Made by a program: the position numbers and the translations under genes. From QHXN01 sp963785125 (lineage in GTDB: Bacteria; Acidobacteriota; Blastocatellia; Pyrinomonadales; Pyrinomonadaceae), in contig CAWATU010000008.1 of NCBI GenBank assembly GCA_963785125.1, positions 1 through 64,000 on the forward strand: a stretch of DNA of 64,000 bases, in the 5' to 3' direction. This document shows positions 33,137 through 39,505 of the stretch, in pieces; positions within the stretch are counted from its first letter, which is position 1; the number at the start of each line of letters is the position of its first letter. The notes under the pieces were generated by a model. It made no database searches. It saw only the letters and a list, made by a program, of their open reading frames with translations, and was not told where the DNA came from.

Positions 33137-34594
33137 ATGTCTTCAACTGACAGAACCATCGAACTCATCTCGTCGGAACTCTCCGCCGCCGACGCGTCGG
33201 CGCACGCGGTCGCCGCGCGCGCGCTCGACGCCGCCGAGCGTCTGAACGGGACGCTTAACGCCTTCCTCCAGATCGACCGCGAGGGCGCGCTCCGCCGCGC
33301 GCAGGAGTTGGACGACGACGCGGGCGCCACTGGCGCGCTGCGCGGCATTCCCATCGCCCTTAAAGACAACATCTGCGTGCGCGGGATGCAGGCGACGTGT
33401 GGCTCGCGCATTCTCGCGGGCTATCATCCGCAATACGACGCGACGGTGACGGAACGCCTGAACGCGGCCGGCGCCGTCATCGTCGGCAAGACCAACTGCG
33501 ACGAGTTCGCGATGGGCTCCTCGAACGAGAACTCTGCCTACGGGCCGGTGCGTAACCCGTGGGACACTTCGCGCGTGCCGGGTGGTTCGTCGGGCGGTTC
33601 GGCGGCGGCCGTGGCGGCGCGCATCGTGCCGGCCGCGCTCGGCTCCGAGACGGGCGGGAGCGTGCGCCAGCCTGCCGCGCTTTGCGGCATCGTCGGGGTG
33701 AAACCGACCTACGGCCGCGTCTCGCGTTACGGGCTGGTCGCCTTCGGCTCGTCGCTCGATCAGGTGAGCGTCTTCGGGCTGACTGTGAGAGACGCCGCGC
33801 TCGTGCTGCGAACCATCGCCGGCCGCGACGAGCGCGACGCGACGACCGCCGACGTTGAAGTGCCCGACTATGTCGGGGCCTTAGGCGGCGACCTGAAGGG
33901 TGCGCGCATCGGCGTCCCGTCGGCGCTGCTCGGCGAAGGCTTGGACGCGGACGTGCGCGCGCGCGTCGAGGCGGCGGTCGAGGCTTACCGTGAACTAGGC
34001 GCGGAGATAGTTGACGTGGAGTTGCCGCACGCGAAGTACAGCATCGCCGTCTACTACATCATCGCGACCGCGGAGGCTTCTTCAAACCTCGCGCGCTACG
34101 ACGGCGTGCGTTACGGCTTCCGTGCGGAAGACCCGAAAGACCTGCGCGAGATGTACCGGCGCACGCGCGAGGAGGGCTTTGGCACGGAGGTCAAGCGCCG
34201 CATCATGCTCGGCACATACGTCCTCTCCTCCGGCTACTACGACGCCTACTACCTCAAGGCGCAGCAGGTGCGGACGCTCATCCAGCGCGACTTCCTGAAC
34301 GCTTTCGAGAGTTGCGACGCGGTGCTGACGCCGACCTCGCCGACGCCTGCCTTCCGCCTCGGCGAGAAGACGGACGACCCGCTCTCGATGTACCTCTCGG
34401 ACATCTACACCTGCATGGCGAACCTCGCGGGCATCCCCGGCGTCAGCGTCCCCTGCGGGCTCACCCCCTCGGGCCTGCCCGTCGGCTTCCAGCTCATGGG
34501 GCGCCACTGGGGCGAGTCCGACATCCTCCGCCTCGCACACGCCTACGAGCAGGCGCACCCGCTCACCGAGCGCCCAAGCGTCATGGCGGAGTAG
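33137..34594 (+). CDS. gatA: Asp-tRNA(Asn)/Glu-tRNA(Gln) amidotransferase subunit A
   Basis: 485 residues, full amidase-signature protein. Catalytic Lys76 (PIALKDNI), cis-Ser in PGGSSGGSAAA (~151), nucleophile Ser175 in SETGGSVRQPA. Family continuity: GKTNCDEFAMGSSNENSAYG (given to 20), VKPTYGRVSRYGLVAFGSS, RRTREEGFGTEVKRRIMLG, LTPTSPTPAF and NLAGIPGVSVPCG. It hydrolyses Gln to supply ammonia to GatB. Operon with gatC. Directly downstream is a 21-bp tandem array rather than a terminator hairpin. Confidence 0.97.
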   Translation: MSSTDRTIELISSELSAADASAHAVAARALDAAERLNGTLNAFLQIDREGALRRAQELDDDAGATGALRGIPIALKDNICVRGMQATCGSRILAGYHPQYDATVTERLNAAGAVIVGKTNCDEFAMGSSNENSAYGPVRNPWDTSRVPGGSSGGSAAAVAARIVPAALGSETGGSVRQPAALCGIVGVKPTYGRVSRYGLVAFGSSLDQVSVFGLTVRDAALVLRTIAGRDERDATTADVEVPDYVGALGGDLKGARIGVPSALLGEGLDADVRARVEAAVEAYRELGAEIVDVELPHAKYSIAVYYIIATAEASSNLARYDGVRYGFRAEDPKDLREMYRRTREEGFGTEVKRRIMLGTYVLSSGYYDAYYLKAQQVRTLIQRDFLNAFESCDAVLTPTSPTPAFRLGEKTDDPLSMYLSDIYTCMANLAGIPGVSVPCGLTPSGLPVGFQLMGRHWGESDILRLAHAYEQAHPLTERPSVMAE

Positions 34595-34636
34595 GAGGAG
34601 ACAGCAGGCGCTGGCAATTTGAGGCCGAAAGCTGAG

Positions 34637-34930
34637 ACTCCGAGACGAGCATTTGACTCTCGGAGACGGAAACCTCCATCTCCGAGGCGGGAAGTCGGGT
34701 CTCCGAGATGAGATGTCGCCTCTCCGAGATGAGTTTTCGACTCTTTCAGAGAAGAAGTCGGGTCTCCGAGCCGAGATGCTGCCTCTCCAAGTCGGGATGC
34801 TGCTTCCCCGAGGTGGAACGTTGACTCTCTGAGGTGGGATGCTGCCTCTCCGGGAAGAGATGTTGCCTCTCCGAGACGGGATGCTGCCTCTCCGAAAGGG
34901 GAATTCGAGTCCTGGAGGCGAAATCTCGGG
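34637..34930. repeat. Minisatellite: 14 tandem copies of a 21-bp unit
   Basis: Units begin at 34637 and then every 21 bp (34658, 34679, 34700 ... 34910) with no insertion or deletion; consensus about TCTCCGAGRYGRGATGYTGCC. Copies differ at several positions, and are most alike in the middle (34763-34909). The array is between the gatA stop and the sigma-factor start, occupying most of a 452-bp gap. Because 21 is a multiple of 3 and stops are absent, several frames stay open on both strands (heptapeptides like SRRGSIP or SERQHPV on the minus strand, TGCCLSE on the plus), but none has gene-like flanks. Confidence 0.92.
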
Positions 34931-35046
34931 GCTCAACTCTAGCTGCTGCCTGCCGCTTTTCCGCCGTATCCTTTATGGCTCCCGCGGTAATAATATTCAG
35001 CAAGGCGAGTTCTGAAGGAGGGGGCGCGGGAGAGGCGCCCCGTCGG

Positions 35047-35628
35047 ATGACGGACGAAAAGCTCCTGCAAAAAGCCGGTCGCGGCGACGAGGCAGCATTC
35101 CTCGCACTCTACGAGCGCCACCGCGATACGGTCTTCCGCTTCGCCTACCGCATGCTCGGCTCGGCCGCGCTCGCCGAGGAGGTGACGCACGACTGCTTCC
35201 TCTCGCTCGTGCGCCGGCCCGACGCCTTCGACCCTGCGCGGGCGGCGCTGCGCACCTACCTCTACGCGGCCGTGCGCAACCTCTCGGCCAAGCACCTGCG
35301 GCGGCACGGCGGCGAGTTCCCCTTCGAAGACCTCGAAGACGAGCCCGAGGTCGAGGAGCGCGAGAGCCCGCTCGGCCGCCTGCTCGACGCGGAACTATCC
35401 GAGGAGGTGCGCAAGGCCGTCATGGCGCTCCCAGACTTGCAGCGCGAGGTCATCGTGCTCGTCGAGTTCGAGGAGCTTTCGCTGGCAGAGACGGCCGCGG
35501 TCGTCGGCGCCGACGTGGGCACGGTCAAGTCGCGTCTGCACCGCGCGCGAAGGCGTCTGCGGCGCGCCCTCGCTTTCTACTTTAAAAGTCACTGCGGGGT
35601 CGCCGCCGCGGGGAAGGTCGGAAAATGA
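35047..35628 (+). CDS. ECF-type RNA polymerase sigma factor
   Basis: 193 residues from MTDEKLLQKAGRGDEAAFL. Region 2: LYERHRDTVFRFAYRMLGSAALAEEVTHDCFLSLVRRP in pieces, with the sigma2 core AYRMLGSAALAEEVTHD. Region 4: LPDLQREVIVLVEFEELSLAETAAVVGADVGTVKSRLHRAR in pieces, with DNA-recognition helix VGTVKSRLHRARRRL. The acidic linker (FEDLEDEPEVEERE) is normal. A longer plus-strand frame adds a CCLSE-rich tail from the tandem array; rejected because the family start fits 35047. ATGA overlap with the next gene implies a sigma/anti-sigma pair. Confidence 0.93.
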   Translation: MTDEKLLQKAGRGDEAAFLALYERHRDTVFRFAYRMLGSAALAEEVTHDCFLSLVRRPDAFDPARAALRTYLYAAVRNLSAKHLRRHGGEFPFEDLEDEPEVEERESPLGRLLDAELSEEVRKAVMALPDLQREVIVLVEFEELSLAETAAVVGADVGTVKSRLHRARRRLRRALAFYFKSHCGVAAAGKVGK

Positions 35629-36275
35629 ATAACGAGAAGAGACAGACGCGGCTCCTGCCATTTCGGCTCCGCCGCGCGGCGCGCGCGGAATCGGGCGCGC
35701 ACGGCGCCGAAGACTTTTCGGCCGACGCCGAGCTGACCGCACTTCTGCGCACATGGGACGCGCCCTCGCAGGACGCGGACGCGCGCGGCCGTCTGCTCGC
35801 GGACTTCCGCGCGAGCGTCCGCACGGTTCCGCTCTGGCGCCGCGCGCTCAAGGCGCAGGTGCGCGTGCCGTTGCCGGTCGCGGCGTGCATGGGCCTTGTG
35901 CTGCTGGGCTCGCTCTACGTACTCGGCGCGCGCTCTACGACGCGCGTCGAGCCTTCGGCGGCTCAAGCGGAGGCAGCTACCCCGGCCGTGCGTGTCGTCG
36001 AGGTGCCGGTCGTGCAGGAGCGTGTGGTGACGCGCACGGTCTACGTCGAGAAGAAGGGTCGCGGCGGCGTGCAGGCCGCCCCCCGTCAACAGCCCGAGCG
36101 TGAGGAGTTGGCGCGGCGCGACGGAAGAGAGGTTGAAGCTTTACGGCAACCGGAGCCCGCGCAGAATCCGGGGGCCCACGCGGGCTACTTCACGCGCGTT
36201 GACATGAACGACTTCCAGCCTGCGGGCGAGGTGAAGCTGCGAATCGTGAGCAGAGGTGGCACGGATGAGAAGTAA
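35625..36275 (+). CDS. Single-pass membrane protein, candidate anti-sigma factor
   Basis: 216 residues, start overlapping the sigma stop (ATGA). The N-terminal ~85 residues are cytosolic and include helices ELTALLRTWDAPSQDADARGRLLADFR, here as ELTALLRTWDAP and RGRLLADFRASVR. One membrane helix follows (~87-107, VAACMGLVLLGSLYVLGA). The outer part is Pro/Val-rich (VRVVEVPVVQERVVTRTVYVEKK) and ends FTRVDMNDFQPAGEVKLRIV. There is no HxxxCxxC zinc motif of classical ZAS anti-sigma factors. The position argues for anti-sigma; the sequence alone does not prove it. Confidence 0.65.
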   Translation: MNNEKRQTRLLPFRLRRAARAESGAHGAEDFSADAELTALLRTWDAPSQDADARGRLLADFRASVRTVPLWRRALKAQVRVPLPVAACMGLVLLGSLYVLGARSTTRVEPSAAQAEAATPAVRVVEVPVVQERVVTRTVYVEKKGRGGVQAAPRQQPEREELARRDGREVEALRQPEPAQNPGAHAGYFTRVDMNDFQPAGEVKLRIVSRGGTDEK

Positions 36276-37377
36276 GCTGTCGGCCGTCGCGCTGCTGTTG
36301 GTCTGCCTCGCGGCCCCCGCGCGCGCACTCGACGGCGGCTCGACATACACAAACCTTGCCGACGCACCGGACGGCAAGTCGCGCATCATCGTCCCCATGC
36401 AGAGCGGCGCCTTCGTCGTCATCCGCACCGAGTCGGCGCCCTCCTCCATGGGCGAGGCGACGAGCGACCTCGTCGAGTCAGAGGACAAGCCGAACCTGCT
36501 CCGCCGCCTCTTCGTGGACAGGAAGAACGAGATGTACTTCGGCTACGAGCTGGTGGTGGAGCGCGCCGCGGAGGCACGTTACTTCTGGGTCACGGTGCGC
36601 GCGCTCGGCGAAGACTACCTGCGCGAGCTGCGCGAGCGCCCGTCGTTCCGCGGACGCCGCTTACACCCGAGCTACAACGCGACGGCCTTCCCCGCCTCAC
36701 CGCAGTTCCTCCGTGACGGCGACACCTTCGCGCTCGACGTGTTCCACAACCCGCGGACGGGGACGAAGATCGTGGACGTGATTCAAATCTCGCTCACAGA
36801 CCCGAGCCTGCGGACGGCCGCCAGCGACATGCCGCGCGACTTCTCGCCCGAGGACGTGCAGCTCAAAGTCTCGGACTACAAACTGAAGGTCAACGGCGAG
36901 ACCGTCTATCGCAGCACGGGCGGCTGCGCGGGCGCCATCATCTGGTTCTCTTTGGGCGACCGCGGCCGCTTCGTCTTCTCGCTCGTCGAGCGCCCCGGCT
37001 TCGAGTTCCGGAAGGTCGGCGCGGTGCGCAACAACACGGTCGCCTTCGAGTGGGGCGGCGACCGTTACGAGTGGGAGTCGAGCCGCGCGGTCGTCGGCAC
37101 GGGCGGCAGTTGGAACCTCTGGGTGCTCCACGACCCCGACTACAAACTCGACCTCTTCGAGCAGCCCTCCGCGCCGGCCGCCGCGGAGTCTGACAAGTCT
37201 TTGACGCAGAAGGCCGCCGAGGCCGTGCGCCGCCGGAGGCAGAGCGGCACGCAGACCGGGTACGACGACACGCCGTCCGCGCGAGAAAAGCAGCCGCCCA
37301 CACGCACGCGCCGCACGCGCGTCATCATCGGCTCGGCCGATGGCGTCGAACACCTTTTCCCCAGACAGACGAAGTAG
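36265..37377 (+). CDS. Secreted protein of unknown function in the sigma operon
   Basis: Start MRSKLSAVALLLVCLAAPARA at 36265 with GAGGTGG upstream; overlaps the previous gene by 11 bp. 370 residues with a signal peptide. The mature part alternates beta-rich stretches (YTNLADAPDGKSRIIVPMQSG, FVVIRTESAP, FGYELVVERAAEARYFWVTVRAL in pieces) with a conserved-looking VYRSTGGCAGAIIWFSLGDRGRFVFSL and FEFRKVGAVRNNTVAFEWGGDRYEW segment. The C-terminal ~60 residues are charged and low complexity. I do not recognise the family. Context suggests an envelope component controlled by the neighbouring sigma factor. Confidence 0.65.
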   Translation: MRSKLSAVALLLVCLAAPARALDGGSTYTNLADAPDGKSRIIVPMQSGAFVVIRTESAPSSMGEATSDLVESEDKPNLLRRLFVDRKNEMYFGYELVVERAAEARYFWVTVRALGEDYLRELRERPSFRGRRLHPSYNATAFPASPQFLRDGDTFALDVFHNPRTGTKIVDVIQISLTDPSLRTAASDMPRDFSPEDVQLKVSDYKLKVNGETVYRSTGGCAGAIIWFSLGDRGRFVFSLVERPGFEFRKVGAVRNNTVAFEWGGDRYEWESSRAVVGTGGSWNLWVLHDPDYKLDLFEQPSAPAAAESDKSLTQKAAEAVRRRRQSGTQTGYDDTPSAREKQPPTRTRRTRVIIGSADGVEHLFPRQTK

Positions 37378-37505
37378 AAGCCGACAGTCTCTCGACAAAG
37401 GCCCACTGACACGGCGCGCGCCACTCAACTCCCCTTGAGGCCGCGCGGCCTGCGGGTCGTCGTGTGCGAACTCGACGGCCGTCAATGACAAAGGAGAAAC
37501 ACGCG

Positions 37506-38789
37506 ATGAAAACACGCGCCCTCTTCACGCTCAACGCACTCATGCTCGTCCTGCTCCTTTTCAACCACAGCGCGCGCGCGCAGGAGCATGACGCGCCGAA
37601 GGTCGAGCTTGGCGTCCAGTACTCTTCGCTCTCAATCGACCTGCCGGGCTTCGGCGGCACCGAGCACGCCCCCGGCGTCGGCGCACGCGTCACGTACAAC
37701 CTGAACGACTACTTCGCGGTCGAGGCCGAGGGGAACATCTTTCCTTCGGTGACGCAGACGAACTACACGACGGGCGGCGACCCGCAGCAGATGCAGTTCG
37801 GCGTCAAGGCCGGCAAGCGTTGGAAACGCTTCGGCCTCTTCGCCAAGGCGCGCCCCGGCTTCGTCAGCTTCAGCGAGACCGTCGCCCCCGTGCAGGTTCA
37901 GTCGGGCAGCCTGCCCGGCTTCCGCTTCGACCGCGAGCGCAAGACGCACTTCTCGACGGACGTGGGCGGCGTGGTGGAGTTCTACCCCTCGCGCCGCATG
38001 CTCGTGCGCTTCGACGCGGGCGACACCATCATCCGCTACGGCGAGCACAACGAGCTTCTGACCACAACTACGGGGTCGGTCATCGGGCCCGTGTCCTCCG
38101 AGACGAGGCACAACTTCCAGTTCACGGCGGGCATCGGCTTCCGCTTCGGCAGCGGCGGGGACGACCCGGGCGGGTCGCAGTCGTCTTCGACGGGCGAGCG
38201 CGTGCGTCGCTTCGAGCTTGGCATACAGTTCTCCTCGCTCATACTGAACCCGCCGCCAACCGGCTTCGGGGATGAGGGCGCGCGGCCCGAGGCCGGCTTC
38301 GGCGTGCGCTTCGGCTACAACGTCACCAACAACCTCGCCTTCGAGATCGAGGGCAACTTCTACCCTCCCCACCGCCGCTTTAACATCAGCACAGCCGCCG
38401 GCGGCTACCCCACACAGGTGCAGACCGGCGTGAAGTACGGCCGACGCTTCGACCGCTTCGGCCTCTTTGCCAAGGCGCGCCCCGGCATAGTCCACTTCAG
38501 CAGCGTCGCGGAGGTCACGGGCTATGACTCGATCACTTTCGGGGGGCAGACCTTCTTCTTCCCCAACTTCAGATTTACGGAAAAGGACTACTTCTCGATG
38601 GACGTGGGCGGCGTGCTTGAGTTCTACCCGTCGAAACGCATCCTCACGCGCTTCGACGTGGGCGACACGATGATCCGCTACCCCTCGCGCGACAACGCGT
38701 CAACTTTCACCACCACCCCGCCCCCGCGCCTCCCCTCCGAACTGCGCCACAGCCTGCAAGTCACGGCCGGCATCGGGTTCAGGTTTTAG
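37506..38789 (+). CDS. Outer-membrane beta-barrel protein with an internal tandem duplication
   Basis: Start MKTRALFTLNALMLVLLLF at 37506 (AAGGAGAAAC upstream), signal peptide ending ARAQ. 427 residues. Residues ~29-213 and ~234-427 are two copies of one OmpA-like/outer-membrane-protein barrel: each runs VELGVQYSSL or FELGIQFSSL, then GVGARVTYNLNDYFAVEAEGN or GFGVRFGYNVTNNLAFEIEGN, FGLFAKARPG, DVGGVVEFYPSRR or DVGGVLEFYPSKR, and ends TAGIGFRF. The final Phe is the outer-membrane insertion signature. A Gly/Ser linker (GSGGDDPGGSQSSS) joins them. It sits 128 bp downstream of the sigma operon. Confidence 0.85.
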   Translation: MKTRALFTLNALMLVLLLFNHSARAQEHDAPKVELGVQYSSLSIDLPGFGGTEHAPGVGARVTYNLNDYFAVEAEGNIFPSVTQTNYTTGGDPQQMQFGVKAGKRWKRFGLFAKARPGFVSFSETVAPVQVQSGSLPGFRFDRERKTHFSTDVGGVVEFYPSRRMLVRFDAGDTIIRYGEHNELLTTTTGSVIGPVSSETRHNFQFTAGIGFRFGSGGDDPGGSQSSSTGERVRRFELGIQFSSLILNPPPTGFGDEGARPEAGFGVRFGYNVTNNLAFEIEGNFYPPHRRFNISTAAGGYPTQVQTGVKYGRRFDRFGLFAKARPGIVHFSSVAEVTGYDSITFGGQTFFFPNFRFTEKDYFSMDVGGVLEFYPSKRILTRFDVGDTMIRYPSRDNASTFTTTPPPRLPSELRHSLQVTAGIGFRF

Positions 38790-38812
38790 AAACGCTCGAT
38801 GTTAAGGAAGAG

Positions 38813-38884
38813 CAGTTAACCACAGAGACACAGAGACACGGCTTGCTGCCTTTAGCCGTGTCTCTGTGTCTCTGTGGTTAACTG
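38813..38884. terminator. Perfect 31-bp inverted repeat of CACAGAGA words
   Basis: Arms 38813-38843 (CAGTTAACCACAGAGACACA and onward) and 38854-38884, exact complements, 10-nt loop; between convergent genes. A degraded single arm of the same sequence lies at 1706-1734. Confidence 0.85.
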
Positions 38885-38902
38885 TTCCTGATCTGTTTGA
38901 GT

Positions 38903-39385
38903 TTACTTCTCTAAACGCGTGCGGGCTCGTTGGAGGAAGGATTGGAGCATCTCGGTGACGCCCTTCTGGAGGGCGGCGCTAAGGCGGCCTTCGCCGGCGA
39001 GAGCAGCCAGCGTGTGCAGCTCGCGGGCGCTCGCGCGGCGCAGCTCGACGCGCTGCTCGATGCGGATGCGCGTGGTCTCTCCGCGCCCCTCGAAGCTGGC
39101 GGCGTAGCGCAGGAGGTTCTGGCTCTCGCCGGCGGCTGGGCTCCACTCGATGCGCGTCGGCTCGTCCACCGACTTGCGGACGGCAAACGCCTGCCGGATG
39201 GCGCCCACGACGGGCACCTCCGCGCGGATGAGCCAACGCGCGATGCCACGCGCGTCGGCCGTGATGCGCTCGACGCCGGGCATCAGCTCGGCAAAGTTCT
39301 TGAGGTCGCCGAAGAACTCGCGCGCCGCCTCCGTGCTCGTCCGCCACTCCACCTGCTCGCTGAATCCCGCCCTGAGTTGGAACAT
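38903..39385 (-). CDS. SRPBCC-fold (DUF3211/polyketide-cyclase-like) protein
   Basis: Start MFQLRAGFSEQVEWRTSTEA at 39385; an upstream frame would read the repeat region and was rejected. 160 residues: EQVEWRTSTEAAREFFGDLKNFAELMPGVERI (in pieces) is the N-terminal helix-grip motif with D/NFAELMPGVERI typical of SRPBCC proteins, followed by six beta strands (GIARWLIRAEVPVVGAI, TRIEWSPAAG, NLLRYAASFEG, TRIRIEQRVELRR) and the long C-terminal helix. The fold binds hydrophobic ligands; none can be named. On the minus strand after the M14 peptidase gene. Confidence 0.7.
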   Translation of the reverse strand: MFQLRAGFSEQVEWRTSTEAAREFFGDLKNFAELMPGVERITADARGIARWLIRAEVPVVGAIRQAFAVRKSVDEPTRIEWSPAAGESQNLLRYAASFEGRGETTRIRIEQRVELRRASARELHTLAALAGEGRLSAALQKGVTEMLQSFLQRARTRLEK

Positions 39386-39391
39386 GGTTAA

Positions 39392-39505
39392 GGGTGAATA
39401 GTAAATGGTAAATGGTGAATAGTGAACCGCTGAGTCCGAGTTGAGATGCCCAACCCGCGAGGTGAGTTGGCGAAAACTTTCCATTCACTATTCACCATTC
39501 ACTAA
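39392..39505. repeat. Heptamer-word inverted repeat, GGTAAAT/GGTGAAT family, M14 - SRPBCC
   Basis: Left arm 39392-39427 (GGTGAATAGTAAATGGTAAA and onward), right arm 39480-39505 (TCCATTCACTATTCACCATT and onward) whose end is the stop codon of the M14 gene (minus strand). Loop ~50 nt. Confidence 0.8.

Noticed and set aside
34637..34930. CRISPR array
   Set aside because: Units abut directly with no unique spacers, no cas genes, and copies vary; it is a minisatellite.
34746..34936. Repeat protein encoded by the 21-bp array on the minus strand
   Set aside because: Two or more frames are open only because the period is a multiple of three; starts lie within or just outside the array, and the frames run antisense into gatA or the sigma gene.
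34834..35046. N-terminal extension of the ECF sigma factor from the array (CCLSE-rich)
   Set aside because: Sigma factors of this type start at about MTDEKLLQKA; the extension is array sequence with no match to the family.
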